Source of the DNA: Apus apus
Lineage: Eukaryota; Chordata; Aves; Apodiformes; Apodidae
Assembly (NCBI RefSeq): GCF_020740795.1
Contig: NC_067282.1
Location: 133,605,132-133,669,131, forward strand
Length of the DNA stretch: 64,000 bases
Reading direction: 5' to 3'
Positions 51,987 through 63,380 of this stretch are shown here, one piece after another (the first letter of the stretch is position 1; each line of letters begins with the position of its first letter). The notes under the pieces were generated by a model that was given only the letters and a program-made list of their open reading frames with translations, made no database searches and was not told where the DNA came from. The position numbers were made by a program, and so were the translations under genes.

Positions 51987-54274
51987 CAATTTTTGCCTGG
52001 TCTTTTATCAGCAAAAAGGCTTTATTCCCGCAAGATGTATTAAGTTTCTGCTCATCTATTAAAGCTATTGTTACACTAAAAAAAAAAAAAGAAAATATTT
52101 AATCAGACACAGATTATAAAAGTGTATGTTATGATATACACTTATAATACATTATGTTATGCATACTCATGATTATGCTTTCTCCTCCTAACGTGTGCAA
52201 CACAATGGCAGACGTCCTCAACAAGAAGTAATGCTGACTTGAGTTTTTAAAAAACAGCTTGTTTTTTTCATCATGATTCCAGCAGCCCAAGCTACTACTT
52301 CCATTTTGATACATTTTCAGTATACAGTTCTGGAAAACATTTGGTACTACAGAGTTTGAAGTTTCTATTGGAGTTCCTATTAGCTGTAATGACACCTACT
52401 GCTAAGGACAGACCTGATTAACTGCAGGCTTGCACACTGCTAAATATAGGCACATGTTTTTGCATTTACTGTAGATCCTAGCAAAGAGAACACCATGGAT
52501 TTTTCTGGCCCTTTGTTTTAATGGGATTGCCAGAATGACTAGAATCTGAAGACTCACAGCTCATTACCAAGAAAAAAATGCTGACCCAGGCAGAGCCAAA
52601 AGATTTTAAAGCTACTTCAGAGACAAGCTCTAACAGGCTGTTGTAGACTGTGGAGAGCATTTTCCCTCTGTTCACCCCGTTCTCCCATGCAGAACATTTG
52701 CTATGTATTTACTGAATGTCAGACTAAGCTAGAAATTTCCAGCCAATTTTGCATCCTGGAGAGGAGCAGGATGTCTTAAGCTACACACAATGCAATCACT
52801 ACTTACACTCATCTAAGATGTTTACACTGCAGCTGTGAGCCTGCATTTTCAGCAGAAGAGAGTTCAGAATCTGCAAAGCATGTCCCCACAGCCCTTGAAC
52901 ATGGCCAGCATGGTAAGTATCCTTACAGCAGTTTTAAATTAAGAGATCCTCTTTAAACAGCAAGAAGAGAAGATTAAAACCAGCCACAGTATTGCCTATT
53001 CTTCTGTTTTTCAGACACGCAGCAATTCTTCCTCAGACGCCAATGGCCTTTATACCTCATTATGAAAACGAGTCAAATAACATTCCTAACCTTTCATTAA
53101 AGGTATTAACAAAAGGCCCTGCTCTGAGGTGTTAAATGGCTCCAAATACCACCTGAGTCCAGATACGTGTGATATTTTTGGACCAGAGAAGCAATAAAAT
53201 ACCCAGTTTTGCTGTTGAATGTAATATCAGTTTTTTCATTTGCTCTCACCATGGATGTCTCAGCTTCCCCAGCTACAGACACGAGGGTAATGCTTTTTCT
53301 GTGAACAAGGCTTTCTTTTGTGTAGCATGTTAAATAGGAATAGAAGATTATGACTAACTTAAATTTTCACTTCCATCTACAGTAACAAAATGCTATATAA
53401 TCAAATGGTTATGCATAACCAGTTCAATACCCTTGGCCTTAAGGTAACCTTAAGTTTTACACAATTCCTATTTCCTGGAATACTTTGCATGTGGGAGAAT
53501 GATTACTGTACATGCAACCAAAACCAGCACCTTGTTGTTATATTCCCTTTTTCCACAGTCTTTTGGCGTATATAAGTTGTATGCTTAAAAATGTCTTTAA
53601 AGGACATAAAATTTTCTGTTCATGGTTTTCCAGGTGCAATTTGTGCCTTTTAGATAGTGGAGAATTCTCTTCTGGGAGCATTTAAATGTTACTAAATGAG
53701 CCTGCTCATGAGAAACCGACAGTACAAAATCTAAGCCTGTTTCAAGGATTTCTTTAAAATCTTGATTTTCTTTGTTGCAGCTTTTTATTTCTAATATGAA
53801 GCTGACCCGCTGGAGAATGTTGTGCGGCCCAATCTGGTTTTATCTGTAAAACACTGGAAGATTTCTGAGGGTGAGGTAAGGTTGAACCAAACCAGTGCAC
53901 TGCTGGTAAAATTTGTTGCACTCAAACTTAGACATCAAGAAATATGAACACCTCAAATGCAAGTTCATAGCATTTTGGGAATAATTTCCCATGATAACTT
54001 CACTCCACTGAAATGAACCAGAAATAAAACAGACCAAGGAGCAGACAAACTCTGAAATAAGCAAAACTTCTTTAATTATTTTTTTTTTAAGTGAAAGACT
54101 TTGAAGAAGGTAATTATTTCGTAGAAAGTTGTTAAAAATAATGCAAGACACTAAATTTAGAGCTATTAGGGACAGGGTAACAACAAATGTATGTAAACTT
54201 ACTTTGTCGTTCACAGAAGTATATTCTAGCCCTTGTTTTTCTGGGAATCAAGACACTGATGTTATGCTGCCTAT

Positions 54275-54359
54275 CAGGGAAGGCAGTAGGTTGTATAGTT
54301 ATCTCCTGATTGGGGCAAAATCACTACCCTGAAACCACACAACCTACTACCTCATCCTG
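54275..54359 (-). ncRNA. let-7b microRNA precursor
   Basis: The precursor hairpin of let-7b, a post-transcriptional repressor that loads into Argonaute and targets LIN28, HMGA2, RAS and similar mRNAs. On the minus strand the mature 5p strand is at 54333-54354 (22 nt), starting with the seed TGAGGTAG and carrying the let-7b-specific GTGTGGTT end. The 3p strand is at 54277-54298, starting CTATACAACC. The arms pair along the whole stem. The terminal loop contains GGAG (plus-strand positions 54303-54306), the motif bound by the LIN28 zinc knuckles, so LIN28 control of this hairpin is expected. let-7a-3 lies about 0.8 kb upstream on the same strand and is probably part of the same primary transcript. 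let-7c is excluded by the GTGTGGTT end. Confidence 0.97.
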
Positions 54360-55156
54360 TTAGAGCATCAAGTGCATCTCCTGATGAAAACTAACATTTC
54401 ACCATTTACAAGTCAGAATATCTTAACACTTTCTAGTCCACATGTTTCTTAGTCTTAAGAAGACCACAATTATGTCCTGTTGACCCTTCCTTGCAGTTCT
54501 TCCTGGAATTCAGCCAGAAGTGTTGGAGTGACTCTAGAGACACAAGAACCACAGTGGCAAGCATGGTCCCACCCAAGTTAGCTTTATGTAATATAAAAGC
54601 AAGTTAAATCAGTGTACAAAACTGATTAAAGAAACCTCTTTAGTTAGGGCTCAAGCATTTACCAGTTCCAGGGCAAAATATGTGCAACTGGAAGACATCC
54701 TCTTCGGTTTTTGTCGAGCTCATCACTTCATAGTTTCTGAAATAGCCTATGCAAAGTGGATTTAAATACCTGCTGAATCAAAACTGGCATTTTCCATTGA
54801 ATATGAACACAAATGCCACAAAGTAATTGGAGAAATGGGTCAGCTGTTTCCAAATGGTCAATCTCATGGCAGTACAAGAAAGCTGAGTGTCAGCAAGCCC
54901 ATTGCAAACTGGGTTGTACCTCTCTGCCCTGTCACCTACACCCCACCTCCTCTGAGAAAAATGACAAAAAGGAAATTGCTTTTGTACCTTAATGAGAAAT
55001 ACAGGAATCAAAATACTATGAGGACATTTGTATTCTTTCATAACCCTGCTACAAGAGCCAAATCCAACATGTAAACTGAGCCAGAGAATGTTACAGTTGA
55101 AAAATATTTGCTTTGTCTTTTGAAAACATATCCAGCGATGATATCACAGCCACTTC
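54360..55156 (-). other. Spacer between let-7a-3 and let-7b
   Basis: About 0.8 kb inside the inferred primary transcript. The human cluster has a similar spacer (under 1 kb). I saw no further let-7 seed or other hairpin that I can name. The short open frames on either strand at 54778-55074 are not recognised. Confidence 0.6.
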
Positions 55157-55233
55157 AGGAAAGACAGTAGATTGTATAGTTATCTGACAGGCAGGGCATA
55201 ACCCTAAAACTATACAACCTACTACCTCACCCC
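55157..55233 (-). ncRNA. let-7a-3 microRNA precursor
   Basis: The first hairpin of the cluster. On the minus strand the mature let-7a 5p strand is at 55208-55229 (22 nt, seed TGAGGTAG, end TTGTATAGTT) and matches let-7a exactly. The 3p strand is at 55159-55179, starting CTATACAATC. The paralogue is assigned as let-7a-3 from the short loop containing ATGCCCTGC (human let-7a-3 has CTGCCCTGC), the GGGGTGAGG start, and let-7b following about 0.8 kb downstream in the same order as MIRLET7BHG. Unlike the let-7b hairpin, this loop has no GGAG: the equivalent place reads GTCAGATAAC. It may therefore be less sensitive to LIN28. Confidence 0.96.
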
Positions 55234-58200
55234 AAAGGACAGTCAGACTCTGATCAGATGAAACATAAGCTGTATTCCCAGACAGATGAATTGTTTGGTG
55301 ACAACCTAGAAGACAAAAAACTCTGGAGACAAATATTAACAGTCTTGAGTCTGAAACAGTTTGCTCTATACTGGTCGACATTTTGCTTAATGAGCTGCAG
55401 TTTCACGTTTGAAACATGTAATAGATTTGCAACTTGTGAAGCCATGTCAGTGACAAGATTCACAAGGGGAAAGAGGGGACAGCCTTCATTTTTAATAAAT
55501 TCACTTTTGTGCTTCTAGCTCTGACATTAACTGCATCTTATCAAACCACTTTTGTCTCTTCAAGAAAGGTATTGCTAGGATTTAGAGCGCGGATGCTGAC
55601 TTGGAGGGATTGCTTAACATGCTTCTAGATGTTCCTCTATTACACCAATGGGGAAGAGCTAAGTTTCTCTAACTCAACTTCCCAAATTCTGAATAAGTAA
55701 ATCTGTAAGACTGAACAGAGAATTTGTCAAGACTGTGAGGAAACGCTATGGCCTACTTGAACAATGTGCTGTTCCTCAGTGAACAGTAACCCAGCTCTGA
55801 ATCACTGGCCAGACTAAACACACCCTCCCATACTACACAGGCTTTGGTTAATATGACTAGCAAATTGCCATATAGTATGACCTGCTGTAACCTCACACTT
55901 ATGCTGGAGTCTGAGGGGTATTTATTCCCCATCATCAGGTTTGACAGACCACAAAACTTCTCATTCAGGGTAGATCTAAGTAAGTGGAAATAACTGCAAT
56001 ACCAGTCCATAATGTAATATAAATACTGCTTTAATAAATAAGCAAACTTTTAAAGCAAAGACCCTGACTTAATCAGCTAACTTATTTTTTGTTAACAGGT
56101 AACTAAAGAAAAAATTAAATGATACATATATCAGCCAGACACAGATCACCTAAAGCCATGTTTCACTGTAAAGCAGATCTCACCCCAAAGGCAGTAGGTC
56201 ACATTTCAAGGTAACTGAAGTGATCTGCCACTGCTTTCACCATAATGGATATGGGGACCTAAAAATAGAGGAGAAAGAGAAAACACATACGTATCAATTT
56301 CATTTCACTGCATGCTGAAACAATTATAAGTTGAGTGAGAGCATGTGCAAAAGCAGAGAGCAGCTTCTCAGTACATTTTCTCCAGAGAACCATGCACAGC
56401 ACCAGCTTTCTCATTCAGTTGTTACTACCACAATTATTCTGTGGCCCATGGGGGATCCCAATTGGAAAGACACAGCCAAGAGACAAAATATAGAGAAAAA
56501 AAATAAAGGGTATTTTTTTAGATTGACTTTAATGTTAAGAGAATTGCAGAGACAGGCAGAGAGAAGTATCAGTTACTTCACCTTCAAGGAACAAACATGG
56601 TTTTAAATGAAGCAGAAAAGGAAGGAGAGCACAGATGTCTAACCAAATCAGATAGTAATGTCTTTATAAAGGGCAATGTTAGACTGTCAGCTTCAAAGAT
56701 CATTTCACTGTAGTGGACTGAGACCACATGCAGAAAGAGGTTTCTGTGAGATGTACGTGGTGCACATTAGTTGCACAAAACTGCACTGGTGCAACTCTGT
56801 CCTTTCTGAGACCTACTAGAGGAAACACTGGACAACCCAAGATTTCTCATCTTTTAATACCAATAACCTTATAGGCCAAAAAGGATGTAAAATATTACCT
56901 GTATACCTATACATCTATACCTAAAGAGTAGCTTGAGAGACTTCAACATCTCATTAATGCTAATTGTTAACAACTGGTAGCAGAAGCTGCTCCCTAACCA
57001 CTATCAAATAAACTAATTTGGAAAGCTCTGCAGTAGAAAGCATGATAGGTTTCTCTGTGTACTGAAGGATTTTAATTGTCTGCATTTTCTGAGTGCCAGC
57101 CAAGATCAATTACTCTGAATAAGAGCACACTGCACCTCTGCTTTTTAGATAAAATATTTTAAAACAAACATCATCTTTATCCGTGCAGTAAGAGTTCTCA
57201 GTGTTTTTCCTAAGAGGCAAGAATTTGTATTGGGGCTTTGGTTAAAATTGCATGCAGAAGTCAGTGAGTATCAGCTATGCTGGGTGGGTTACCTGTGTAT
57301 TGTGCAGTCACCTCACAGAAAGGTCTTTCAGTGTAAAATAAAACCTATACTTATATAAATGTAACAGTGCTACATAACATAACTGGAGGAAAGCTGTGTA
57401 TTGTGTGATTTATTTCCAAGTGAGACTTTTGTATAAGCATTTGCTTTATAGTGGAAGAATAAACAGAATGTAACCAACCTTTCAGTGCAGCAGCTCTTCA
57501 TGCTGGATGGTCCAGTGAAAACAGTTCAAAGGACCAATCTAGCATTAGAAGGATGTGTTCGCATTAGTGAAAAGCCCAAAACACTCTGCAGACCCAAACA
57601 CCTCCACTCGCTGGAAATTTCGGGTGAAGATCCTATACTTATGCTGATTCCAGTGACTCTGAGACAGAAGTGAAAATATAAATCCAAACAATAGCAACAT
57701 TTAGGAAAGCCTGAGTATGGTTAGGGATTTACACTGCCTGCCTAACTTTAATGTATCTTGACTTTACTTTCACTCTTACATGCAATGGTAGGTGAGAGAC
57801 TGGAAAACGTTCATCCTCGTTGAAAAAACTGTGACGTTTTATTAACCATTTCAAAAGGTTTCTTTTATTTTTCTACCATGATAGCAAAGTTAAAGATACT
57901 TTTCTCTCTGTGTTCTGATCTAGTGCTGCCTTAAAATGCGTATTTTCCCACAAAAACACAAGTAGTTTTATAAGTCACAAATACATTGAGATGGTATTTG
58001 TTGAGTACCATAAACTCCATATAATACTATTTTCTATAAAACCTGTTATTATGGTTATTAGTAGTATTCATTAGCAGACAAAAATGGAAAAGAATGTGAT
58101 TTATCCAACATCTAAAATTAATTAGTCTTCTGCTCTCACAAGCTGCTCATAAACTTATTTTAATTGACTAGATCACCAAACAAGGATGAACTTTAAAATA

Positions 58201-58572
58201 CTTAATGAAAGGAAAATGCATGTTCATTTTCTTTCTATGAAGACATGCATACAAAATAACTATCTGGCAAGAGCAGTGTTTCTAGTTTAACAACTGTTTA
58301 ATACTAGGAAAAATATGACATTTCCATATACCAACTCTCACTGCTCACTGAAAAATGTCTTGGAACTGATGTTAATAAATATCTCAGCAGTCACTTTTAA
58401 AAAGGCACAGGGCCAAGTCTGTTATTTCTATGACGTTATAGGAAAAATGACAGTTTTAAAGTAGGGTTGTTATACAATTAAAAGTCTTGCTAATTAACAG
58501 ACTCTGGGAAAACACAGACCAAGCATTTTGCTATTCAGAGAAACTTCAACCCATAACCTCAGAATGACTTAC
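55234..58572 (-). other. Inferred let-7 host transcript intron
   Basis: AT-rich, with no protein-like frame, CR1 copy or additional miRNA hairpin recognised. Confidence 0.45.
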
Positions 58573-58803
58573 AAATTTAGAACCTCACGGGGCTCCCAGG
58601 AGGAAGGTAAACGCCCCAGGTGCAGGTTTGAGGTGGTGCACCATGACTACAACTGGAGAAGGAGATGGTTCAGAGGCCAATTTCAAGGTACGAATATTCC
58701 CCACGAAGGCTGAGGGTCTGGATACAGGCCAGATGAGCGGTTTCCCAAATGTCTCCATGTAACGATTATCTTCTGGCACCCGAAGTCGTGTACAGTCACC
58801 GCT
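58573..58803 (-). other. CpG-enriched, exon-like block
   Basis: About 230 bases with roughly ten CpG dinucleotides in otherwise CpG-poor DNA. On the minus strand a strong donor (ATTT then GTAAGTC, boundary at 58573) and a CAGAGCAG acceptor (exon start 58803, weak pyrimidine tract) could delimit an exon. Both strands are open over much of it, and the peptides (for example a minus-strand segment ending in FTFLLGAP) are not recognised. It might be an exon of the let-7 host lncRNA, a conserved regulatory element, or a decayed insertion. Confidence 0.25.
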
Positions 58804-61800
58804 CTGCTCTGACAGACTATTTATTCGCTATTAAAAATGTCACAAACATTTGCTGGCAAGAGTGGTTGTGGAGCTGAGGTTCTGCTACAGTGGATGCTGA
58901 GGCCAATGGAAGCTTTCTGACAGGATTCAACCAGCCCTGGATCAGGCCCTGGGTAGGAATTTGGACTGCTACATCATCCTTCCAGTACCATGGTAGGTAA
59001 CTTCTCTGGAGATTTTAGACAGAAATTAATTGCTGCAGGGAAGGATTCCGTTTCCTGTGACCTGCATATGACAAACCTGACACATGGTATTTTCAATAAA
59101 TATAAAAAAAAGGATACATTGCCTTCATGCAGCTTGTACCTTTCAAGAAGTAAAAAAAAAAGTAACCTACAAACACAGATTCTTTGACACCTGGGAAGTA
59201 TGTCTTACCCACTACTGAAATACAGCTGCTTCTAAAATGGCACATGACAGCTCTTTCCCTGGTTGTGAAACTTCACTGTAATTTAATAATACAGGACATA
59301 TTCGGATGGAACTTCAGGCAGTCACAATGGGAAATACTCACAGGCTCAACTCTCCACAGTCTTCTCCTACACTCGGTGAACTGGCACAGGTTTTCTAATA
59401 TTTGATTCAGTTAGGATCCTGCTCCAGACAGTTCTCTGTACAAGCGTTTGTCTTTCTCAGCTGGCTACAAAAGAACATTAGGCTCCACAGCCTCCATATA
59501 ACTTTATAGCATCTTTAACTAGGCATTAGTATGGCCAGACTCTAACTAGCAGATCAAATTTATAATTCTCTACCTTTGTGGTAACATCCAAATGGCTGAT
59601 CAACTTCAGTTGTGACGTTTGCTCATCAGTGAGGTTACTTGGTGCTGTAACATCCAGGTGTGCTGTCTGGTTTCCACAAACCCTATTCACAGTTTTGCAT
59701 GGAAATATTTTCCTCCAACTCATCGGAAGACTTAAGAAGGGGAACAATTCACATGCTACTGAAATCTACAGTCCACCTTCAGCTGGCCTCAGTCCTGGTG
59801 ATCCCCCAGTACAGCACAAGTTATGGAGCTCTTCTGGATCCTCAGAAGTCTTACACATCAGAAAAAAATTTAGGAGCCAATGACTACTTTCATTGAATAG
59901 TAATTCTATTAAAATCAGTTATATATTTTTTTCTTCACCTTTGTGTATTTTTTTATTACATCATAGGTATTTTACCATGGTTTTATCATTAATACATAAT
60001 TCCACATATTCACTGAAACCACTGTCTTTATCTAACTGTTTGCAAATATTTGGGAAAAAGGAGCAACTGTGAAATGAGTCAGAACTCTGTGGCTAAATGT
60101 CTCTGAGCTTTGCAATAGTTTTTATATGTTCCTGAATTCTGGAACATTTTATGCATGCGGGGGGAAAAAAAAAAAAGCAACAGAATGTAAAAACTGTATG
60201 AAATACATGGGCTTAAATAATTCCACCTCATATACTGCAGCCTGACTACCAGCCCAGACCTGCACAGGAGCTTCCTTACTCTCATGTAGATCCATGCAAG
60301 AGTCAAGGAAACTCCTCCAGAGAAATGAACAGTCAAGTGGCATGTTTCAGAAATGGTATCAAAACATGGGAGGAATGGGATGTGCTTAATGATAGCTGCT
60401 TTAACCTACTGAATGTGTATAAAGATCTGACCAGCAGTAAAGACAGAGAGCCAAGGCTGGGTTACATCAAAGGCATCCTGCACCTTCACAGACATATTTT
60501 ATACATATTTTATAGCCTTACTGCTGTAAAATGCCTTGCATGTTAAACAGATGCTTCCAAACAAAATGCATTAGGAAAAAGACAGTTTTCCATCCAACAA
60601 AATCTCATTTTTCTTGGTTGTGCAATGATTTCTTGGACATGGGATAATGTCTTCTGCTTATGCAAACTGCAGTACCTACATTGACAAATTTTTTTTTTTT
60701 CTATTGCATTTATATCTGACTTTTGCTTATGTAATACTCTGCATGCTAGAAACCTAAAAAAGCTAGCATTCAAGAGAATGATGAAAACACTCAGAATCTC
60801 TTAAAGCTTCCACCAAAAGAGAAATTAAACAGGGGTTAATCACTGGCTGCTCTGTATGTTGTGCTTGTATTCTCAAACAAACCAGTATTTAAGGAGATCC
60901 GATTTTAAAAAATAAACTCCAAATGGAAGGCAGAACTGTCCAGTGTATTACGGACTATTTGTCTTGCAGGACTTAAATATTTATCTTCCGTGTTTTCCTA
61001 GCATAATCTTTCCGTCTACTTACTTCCCAGGCGAGTTGCTGTGTTCTCCCCGATGGGTTTTCTGCCCAGGGCTCAGATGGCTGCCAGGTGGGACAGTGAT
61101 GGTGGCGAGAGCAGCACAGCAGCAGCAGCAGGAGCTCACACTGGGCTGCATTCCTGAGCTCTCCATGGCTGGAATGATGACTACCAGATTCCCAATGCCC
61201 AGAAATCAGGGTGAGGCTGATATCCATGGGGAGATGAAACCTGTGTGGAGATGGCAAATCCGCCGGGGTCAAGTGAGGAACATCTTATGAAACATAAATG
61301 TTACAAGTACTCTTGATATCTAACCACGGCTAAAAGACAAATACCAAGGGCTGGATTATCTGGGAGAGGAGTGTTTGCAGTGAGAGGAGATGAAGCTGTG
61401 ACAAATTAGGCATTGTTTCTAAGAATAGTTTAAGTGTTTCCTAAGCATTCACAATTTACCTCCATGCTCTAATGCACACTGTATTCATGCAGATGACACA
61501 AAAATGAAGTATTAATGGCACCACCCCCTCCCCAAATACTCACTTATGTTAGGATATTGAACATTGGATCCTACTTTTTGAAGACTCGAACTTGTGTAAT
61601 TCAGCTAACATTGCCTGGTTTTGCTTAACATCTTCAAACACAAAACTGGACACTTAAATTGAGCACCCTTATTTTTGACTGGATACATGAAGTTCCAACT
61701 CTTCAAAAATTCAACTTTCCCACTTCCCCTGAAGCCCCATCAAAATGAAAAATGCTACTTGGCACACTCGCTGATGCAGAGAACAGTCAGGATCACGGTA

Positions 61801-63010
61801 TTCCAGTCTCTCTAGCTAAATACTCAGTCCTCCCACAAACAATTATTTGAGTAATGTTTTTAAGCAATTTTGGACCAAAAAACACCTTACTACACAATGA
61901 ATCTTAGATCAGCCATTTGACTTTTCAGTCAACCAGATTTGGCTTTTTAATATGTGTAATTCATACAGCATCACACCTAACCTATGTGATACCACTGATG
62001 GGAATGTTATTTATTTCAGTTCCTTATGTGAAGCTAGAAAAATAACATCAACCACAGTCACAAGACTGTAAAAACAATATTCATCTGACATCTTGTCCAA
62101 ACCCGCCATCTCCAGTCTCAACCCACCAATTCCTCTTTTGGATAATTGAAATTTCAGTCTGAAATGGATTTAAACCCTCTGAAATTGCTTTCTGTTTTAG
62201 AAGACATGAAATAAACCAGGACATGCAAGTCCCAACTTGATTAAATACCAAGAGGGAATGTCTGTCAGGGTATGTTCTAAACCTCAACAAGAAATTTTGC
62301 TGAAATGCAACTGTGCTAAGAATTCTAATTGGTAGAAAAATACCTTCTGCCCTTTTCCCCATAAAGCTTTAAATTTAAATTTTAGCTTTCGGTGAGATCA
62401 AGAAGCTGACAAGTAGGAGTGAGGAAATAAGTAGTCTAGGACCCAGGATTAGGCCAAGGGTTTGAATAACCCAGCATTTCATGGATTTAGCCTTCAATTT
62501 TGTATTTACATCAATGTACAGTTACATTTGTCATCATCACAAATGGGATACAGTTACTTAAGTGCTAACAAAGAATAAGCTTTTTATCACATTAGACAAG
62601 CAAAATTCATTCTTTACAAACTGTTACATTTGACATGATCATCCAAACTGTTCATAGCGTTAAGTGAAAAACTGGCATAAAATCACCGGTCTGTGTAGGA
62701 TGCTTGTTTCAAAATATTGTTAAAAGTTTAAAATTAATTTCTGTTTTGGAATGATGTTCTGTATTTTGGCTCAAGTCACTGGGCTTGGTTCAACCTGATA
62801 GTCAAAAAGCAGAATCCTAGAAGTTCACACAGGGAAAATACTTGTACAGGCCTTGCAAACGAAAACTGCAACAACATTGCTAATTACTGAGGTCCCTTTT
62901 TCCTTTCAGTTACTGTTTTTCTTCAGTTGCCAGCAGATGATCTCTGTGCACAGCAACAGCTTTGTTACCCCCCTTTGATATTGTCTCAAGTTGTGTTATG
63001 ATTAAAAAAA
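58804..63010 (-). other. Inferred let-7 host transcript intron
   Basis: Mostly AT-rich. A GC-richer stretch at about 61020-61290 includes a (CAG)4-5 run near 61117-61131 and short open frames on both strands that I do not recognise. No RNA gene or transposon was identified. Confidence 0.4.
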
Positions 63011-63019
63011 TACACACAT

Positions 63020-63380
63020 GTGCTTTTGTCACGACTACTTTGCCTCTGCTCTGATCAGTTATTTTCCATTCGCAGTGCTCCAGGCTGTGGGTGCAACGGA
63101 GAGACTGAAAAGAAGGTTTATACACACACACTCGCTGCACGAGCTAATGAGATTACCAGCCTCATTAGCCAGCCAACGCAAAGCCCAGTCCGAGACGCAC
63201 ACCAGGTTTACACAACTTTCTCTAGTGCGAGTCTTTTTACCTGAGACTAAAGCTTTCACTGGTTTAACACTCACTAACAGGCCCAAAGCAGGGCTGCAGG
63301 TGGCAGACAGCGAGCGGGCCTGTGCCAGAGCTCGAGGGTGTGTTAGACTCTTTGTGTCCATTATTCATGATGCTGTTGCC
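63020..63380. promoter_or_regulatory. Candidate regulatory element with paired TAAT sites
   Basis: A block with raised GC and about ten CpG. At 63144-63151 CTAATGAG and at 63161-63168 CTCATTAG form an exact inverted repeat with a 9-base spacer that holds a further GATTA. TAAT cores are typical of homeodomain binding sites, and paired inverted cores of dimeric sites. The block also contains an ATTCATGATG segment near 63363. The short frames on both strands look like composition effects. An enhancer role is inference and needs conservation data. Confidence 0.3.

Larger units (their letters stand above)
43007..54274. other. Non-coding DNA downstream of let-7b
   Basis: About 11 kb between the CR1 pair and let-7b. 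It may include the 3' end of the let-7 primary transcript (minus strand), but I cannot place a polyadenylation site. Notable points are a GC-rich patch at 47030-47440, a (CA)n repeat at 47506-47522 and a short tandem duplication at 51954-51986. At 43499-43826 both strands are open for about 107 codons with no recognisable protein; I treat this as chance. Confidence 0.5.

Noticed and set aside
54360..55156. A third miRNA hairpin between let-7a-3 and let-7b, as annotated in human (mir-4763)
   Set aside because: No convincing hairpin or mature sequence was seen in the spacer by eye; a folding calculation would be needed to settle it.
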